Assembly (NCBI GenBank): GCA_965657645.1
Contig: CBFHOS010000009.1
Coordinates: 1-64,000 of the forward strand
Direction: 5' to 3'
Origin: CBFHOS01 sp965657645
Lineage (GTDB): Bacteria > Pseudomonadota > Alphaproteobacteria > Puniceispirillales > Puniceispirillaceae
Length of the DNA stretch: 64,000 bases
Below the pieces are notes generated by a model, which had not been told where the DNA came from, searched no databases, and saw only the letters and a list, made by a program, of their open reading frames with translations. Every line of letters starts with the position of its first letter. The stretch's first letter is position 1. The translations under genes and the position numbers were made by a program. Positions 60,999 to 64,000 of this stretch are shown piece after piece.

Positions 60999-62342
60999 AT
61001 GAAAATTGCTGCTATCATCCTTGCCGCGGGCAAGGGCACCCGAATGAAATCTGCTCTACCAAAACCGCTTCATGCGGTTGGTGGTCGTCCTATGCTTGCA
61101 TGGGCTCTGGATGCGGCGCTCGCCGGCGGAGCGGAAACATCTGTGACAATCCTACCACCAGATTCCAAACCTATTCAGGACTGGCTCGATGGCGGCGCAT
61201 TTGCGATCCAACAAAAAGCCCTTGGAACGGGCCACGCTGTGCAGGCGGCGGCGGGTCATCTGGCTGAATTTGATGGTGTGGCATTGATTATGTTTGCCGA
61301 TACGCCACTCATCACCGCCGAGACATTGCGCCAGCTAGCCGCGTTAGTTGCAGATGGAAGTGCCATTGGCGTGCTGGGCTTTGAAACGGATGATCCCACT
61401 GGCTATGGCCGCATTGTTACCGATCATGACGGTAGCATCAGCGGCATTGTCGAGGAAAATGACGCAACCCCAGAACAGCGTGACATTACCCTTGTTAATG
61501 GCGGCATCATGGCGGTGCGTACACCATTGTTGTTTGATCTCTTGGCCCAAGTGTCCCCTGATAATGCCAAGGGCGAGATTTACCTAACCGACATCATTGC
61601 GATTGCCCGCAAAGACGGCCAGAGAGTTAGCGTTCTGGTGACGCATGAGGACGAGGTTATAGGGGTTAATGACCGCGTTGATCTGGCCATTGCCGAGGCA
61701 TCGTTGCAGGATCGCTTGCGGGTTGCGGCGTTGGATAATGGGGTAACAATGCGCGCGCCTGACACGGTGTTTTTGCACGCTGACGCCATTATCGAACAGG
61801 ATGTAGTGATCGAGCCGCATGTGGTCATTGATGCTGGCTGTCACATTGGTGAAGGTAGCATCATTCGTGCCTTTTCCCATTTAGAGGGCGCAACGCTTGG
61901 TGCCTGTTGTATCATCGGACCTTATGCACGCCTGCGCCCCGGTACCCATGCGGGTGATGGTGTGAAAATAGGCAATTTTGTCGAGGTTAAAAATACCGAA
62001 CTTGGCGCCGGATCAAAGGCCAACCATTTGACCTATCTTGGTGATGCCGAAATTGGCGATGGCGTGAATGTTGGCGCGGGCACGATCACCTGTAATTATG
62101 ATGGTTATAACAAATACAAGACGCTCATTGGTGATGGTGCCTTTATCGGGTCAAACTCGTCCCTAGTTGCCCCCGTGAGCATTGGCGCCCATGCAATTAT
62201 CGGCGCGGGCAGTGTTATTAACGCTGATATTCCGGGCGATGCGCTTGGTCTGGCGCGGGCGCCGATCGACATTCGCCCCGATGGAGCCAAAAAGCTACAT
62301 GAGCGCAACGCGGCGATAAAAGCTGGTACGATCAAAAAATGA
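60999..62342 (+). CDS. glmU: Bifunctional GlmU
   Basis: Forms UDP-GlcNAc from glucosamine-1-phosphate in two steps. N-terminal uridyltransferase domain: LAAGKGTRMKSALPKPLH, QQKALGTGHAVQAA and DTPLITAETL. C-terminal left-handed beta-helix acetyltransferase domain: hexapeptide repeats with RPGTHAGDGVKIGNFVEVKN and CNYDGYNKYKT. Length 447 residues from the ATG giving MKIAAIILAAGKG; the frame opens earlier at a TTG. hldE follows 25 bp downstream. Confidence 0.97.
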   Translation: MKIAAIILAAGKGTRMKSALPKPLHAVGGRPMLAWALDAALAGGAETSVTILPPDSKPIQDWLDGGAFAIQQKALGTGHAVQAAAGHLAEFDGVALIMFADTPLITAETLRQLAALVADGSAIGVLGFETDDPTGYGRIVTDHDGSISGIVEENDATPEQRDITLVNGGIMAVRTPLLFDLLAQVSPDNAKGEIYLTDIIAIARKDGQRVSVLVTHEDEVIGVNDRVDLAIAEASLQDRLRVAALDNGVTMRAPDTVFLHADAIIEQDVVIEPHVVIDAGCHIGEGSIIRAFSHLEGATLGACCIIGPYARLRPGTHAGDGVKIGNFVEVKNTELGAGSKANHLTYLGDAEIGDGVNVGAGTITCNYDGYNKYKTLIGDGAFIGSNSSLVAPVSIGAHAIIGAGSVINADIPGDALGLARAPIDIRPDGAKKLHERNAAIKAGTIKK

Positions 62343-62367
62343 TGATCTGGGTAATGGAAAATCGACC

Positions 62368-63807
62368 ATGGTAATGGATGCAACAACCATCGCCGCTATT
62401 TTAGGGCAGATGCAAGGACGGCGCGCCCTCGTCATTGGCGATGTTATGCTCGATCAATTTGTTGATGGCGAGGTCAAACGGATCTCACCCGAAGCACCAG
62501 TGCCGGTTCTGGGTAAAACCAATGTTAGGCAGATGCCGGGCGGTGCGGCGAATGTCGCTTGTAACCTAGTGCGCCTTGGTCTCAACGTGTCGCTAATCGG
62601 GGTTATCGGCAATGACGATGCGGGCCAATCCCTGACCACAGAAATGACATCCCTAAGCGCGATTGCCTTTACCCCAATTGTCGCCGATGACCGCCCAACC
62701 AGCCTTAAAACGCGGTTCCGTGCTAATGGCCAGCAAATTTTACGGGTAGATGATGAGAGCCTCGCCCCGATTACCGACACCCAGAGCGCACAAATTTTAG
62801 AAGCGGCCAAAAGCCAGCTCGGCGCGGCGGATGTAATGGTGCTATCTGATTATGCCAAGGGCTGTCTGTCACCGTCTTTGCTCGGCGATTTGACCAAGGC
62901 CGCCAAGGACCATGGCGTAAAGGTCGTGGCCGATCCGAAACGCGCCGATCTTAGCGCCTATCAATCGGTTGATCTGTTAACGCCTAATCTTGCAGAATTG
63001 CGGCTTGCATGCGGCCGTGAAATTGACACGCTTGGTGACATAACTGCTGTGTCTGCAACGATCGCCAGCGAACACAACATCAGCGCGATCTTGGCGACAT
63101 TGAGCGCACGGGGCATGTTATTGGTGACGAATGATGGCGGCGCCCTACATGCGCCTGCAACGGCGCGTGACGTGTTTGACGTCTCTGGTGCTGGCGATAC
63201 GGTCATAGCGGCGCTGGCGGGCGTTTATGCGGCCGGGGTGGATGCAGTTGAAGGCATTATGCTGGCAAATATAGCCGCTGGCGTGGCCGTTGGAAAATCT
63301 GGTACTGCGGTGGTTAGCCCGGGCGAAATTATCGCCCAGATAGCCCCAATAACGCCTGATACCAGCGTTGCGTATAATGCTGAACTCTGCACTAAGTGGC
63401 GGGACTCTGGCCAGAAAATTGGCTTTGCTAATGGTTGTTTTGACCTGCTTCATCCGGGCCATATGTACCTGCTCCATGCGGCGCGCCAGAAATGTGATAA
63501 GTTGATTGTCGGTCTTAATTCCGATGCCTCGGTCAAACGCCTAAAAGGCGCGTCACGCCCCAGCCAGAATGCCGAATTACGCGCCGCGATACTCGCGGCC
63601 CTTCCCGATGTCGATGCTGTCGCCATTTTCGGTGAGGACACGCCGTTGGATCTGGTTACTGCCCTACAACCTGATGTCATCATCAAGGGCGGCGATTACG
63701 CCCCAGAGGACGTTGTCGGCGGCGATATCGTGCGTGCCAGAGGCGGCACAGTCGAAATCATCAATACATTAGGGTCACATTCGACCAGCGCCATTATCAG
63801 CACTTAA
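62368..63807 (+). CDS. hldE: Bifunctional heptose kinase/adenylyltransferase HldE
   Basis: Makes ADP-heptose precursors for the LPS core. The N-terminal PfkB-type kinase domain has PGGAANVACNLVRLG near residue 55 and the catalytic DVSGAGDTV near 270; the C-terminal nucleotidyltransferase domain starts with IGFANGCFDLLHPGHMYLLHAA near 350. Length 479 residues, full-length. A second ATG two codons later is possible. It follows glmU closely, linking two sugar-nucleotide routes to the envelope, and a terminator lies after it. Confidence 0.95.
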   Translation: MVMDATTIAAILGQMQGRRALVIGDVMLDQFVDGEVKRISPEAPVPVLGKTNVRQMPGGAANVACNLVRLGLNVSLIGVIGNDDAGQSLTTEMTSLSAIAFTPIVADDRPTSLKTRFRANGQQILRVDDESLAPITDTQSAQILEAAKSQLGAADVMVLSDYAKGCLSPSLLGDLTKAAKDHGVKVVADPKRADLSAYQSVDLLTPNLAELRLACGREIDTLGDITAVSATIASEHNISAILATLSARGMLLVTNDGGALHAPATARDVFDVSGAGDTVIAALAGVYAAGVDAVEGIMLANIAAGVAVGKSGTAVVSPGEIIAQIAPITPDTSVAYNAELCTKWRDSGQKIGFANGCFDLLHPGHMYLLHAARQKCDKLIVGLNSDASVKRLKGASRPSQNAELRAAILAALPDVDAVAIFGEDTPLDLVTALQPDVIIKGGDYAPEDVVGGDIVRARGGTVEIINTLGSHSTSAIIST

Positions 63808-63846
63808 TCATCACCGGCATTACACCAGATCAAATAAGAGCAGAAC

Positions 63847-63870
63847 GGCCAGCCCCTGTAAGGGCCGGCC
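63847..63870 (+). terminator. Terminator hairpin after hldE
   Basis: A hairpin GGCC-a-GCCC around a six-base loop with GGGC-c-GGCC, followed by TATTTT. It lies 40 bp after hldE and would stop transcription on the plus strand; on the other strand no T run follows. Confidence 0.65.
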
Positions 63871-63878
63871 TATTTTGC

Positions 63879-64000
63879 CTAGTCTTCGCGGCCTGCCAGA
63901 TAGTCCTGATCAATCTTTGGCAATGGACGATCAGCGATCGCGGCCTCGAATGATTGCAGACGTTTATGAATCGACAGCAATTCAACAATTGTCGGCCATG
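63879..64000 (-). CDS. Partial gene, GST-like C-terminal tail (tentative)
   Basis: The minus strand is open from the right edge to a TAG at 63879, giving about 39 residues: WPTIVELLSIHK, then RLQSFEAAIADRPLPK and an acidic ending. The pattern YPT-x-L-x-F-x-A-PDR-P resembles the C-terminal tail of maleylacetoacetate isomerase and other GST-family proteins, but the piece is too short to be sure. The gene's start lies outside the window. Confidence 0.4.
   Translation of the reverse strand, partial: WPTIVELLSIHKRLQSFEAAIADRPLPKIDQDYLAGRED

Overview
The window reads as one continuous stretch of chromosome from a free-living alphaproteobacterium. Base composition looks near 50% G+C and codon use looks even throughout (judged by eye). 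Gene order supports the assignment: alr-(mlaEF)-radA-cvpA-purF-SDR, purB-purC-purS-purQ-purL-bolA-grxD, map-radC, gltX-cysS-cimA, and glmS beside glmU are arrangements common in Alphaproteobacteria. A marine SAR116-like lineage (Candidatus Puniceispirillum and relatives) would fit, but that is inference and was not tested. I see no prophage, insertion sequence, CRISPR array, rRNA operon or plasmid function. There is one tRNA gene, tRNA-Leu(TAA).

Layout. 1-6.3 kb: end of alanine racemase, an MlaE/MlaF lipid ABC transporter pair, radA, cvpA, purF and an SDR, co-directional and tightly packed. 6.3-14.2 kb: a mixed block with mnmC, cyclopropane fatty acid synthase, a YcgN cysteine-cluster protein, a GST, a flavin reductase, an HD phosphohydrolase and several short or unknown genes. 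14.4-21 kb: tRNA-Leu, a tartrate/D-malate dehydrogenase, a large unknown exported protein, a rhomboid protease, a CinA-type protein, map and radC. 21-27.1 kb: the purine cluster purB, purC, purS, purQ, purL, then bolA and a monothiol glutaredoxin. 27.1-38.6 kb, minus strand: an ABM protein, a GNAT, rpsD, then a long run (transcription order nicotinate phosphoribosyltransferase, nadE, gltX, cysS, cimA, trmJ), with class II DAHP synthase upstream of it. 38.7-51 kb: glutathione reductase, acetoacetyl-CoA synthetase, a DMT exporter, cytochrome c' and cytochrome b561, a DNA glycosylase, an SRAP protein, Sua5, a GlcD-type flavoprotein and DUF924. 51-64 kb: envelope genes (two glycosyltransferases, LptD, glmS, glmU, hldE) mixed with LysE, GNAT, DUF805, exported MsrA and a cysteine-rich repeat protein.

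How the genes fit together. PurF, PurC, PurB and PurSQL cover much of de novo purine synthesis. The pncB-type gene and nadE bracket the NaMN-to-NAD route and share a run with two aminoacyl-tRNA synthetases and citramalate synthase. GlmS and GlmU supply UDP-GlcNAc, HldE supplies ADP-heptose, and the GT9, GT4 and LptD genes build and export lipopolysaccharide.

The most unusual features are two. First, many intergenic spacers hold a small tandem array of 11-20 bp units. Unit sequences mostly differ between loci, and several arrays run into the stop codon of the adjacent gene. Second, a secreted protein at 58.0-58.7 kb consists of seven 29-residue repeats with a conserved W-x-C-x10-C core, placed tail to tail with an exported methionine sulfoxide reductase. 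Many start codons given here were chosen by ribosome-binding site and family N-terminus and are shorter than the longest open frame.
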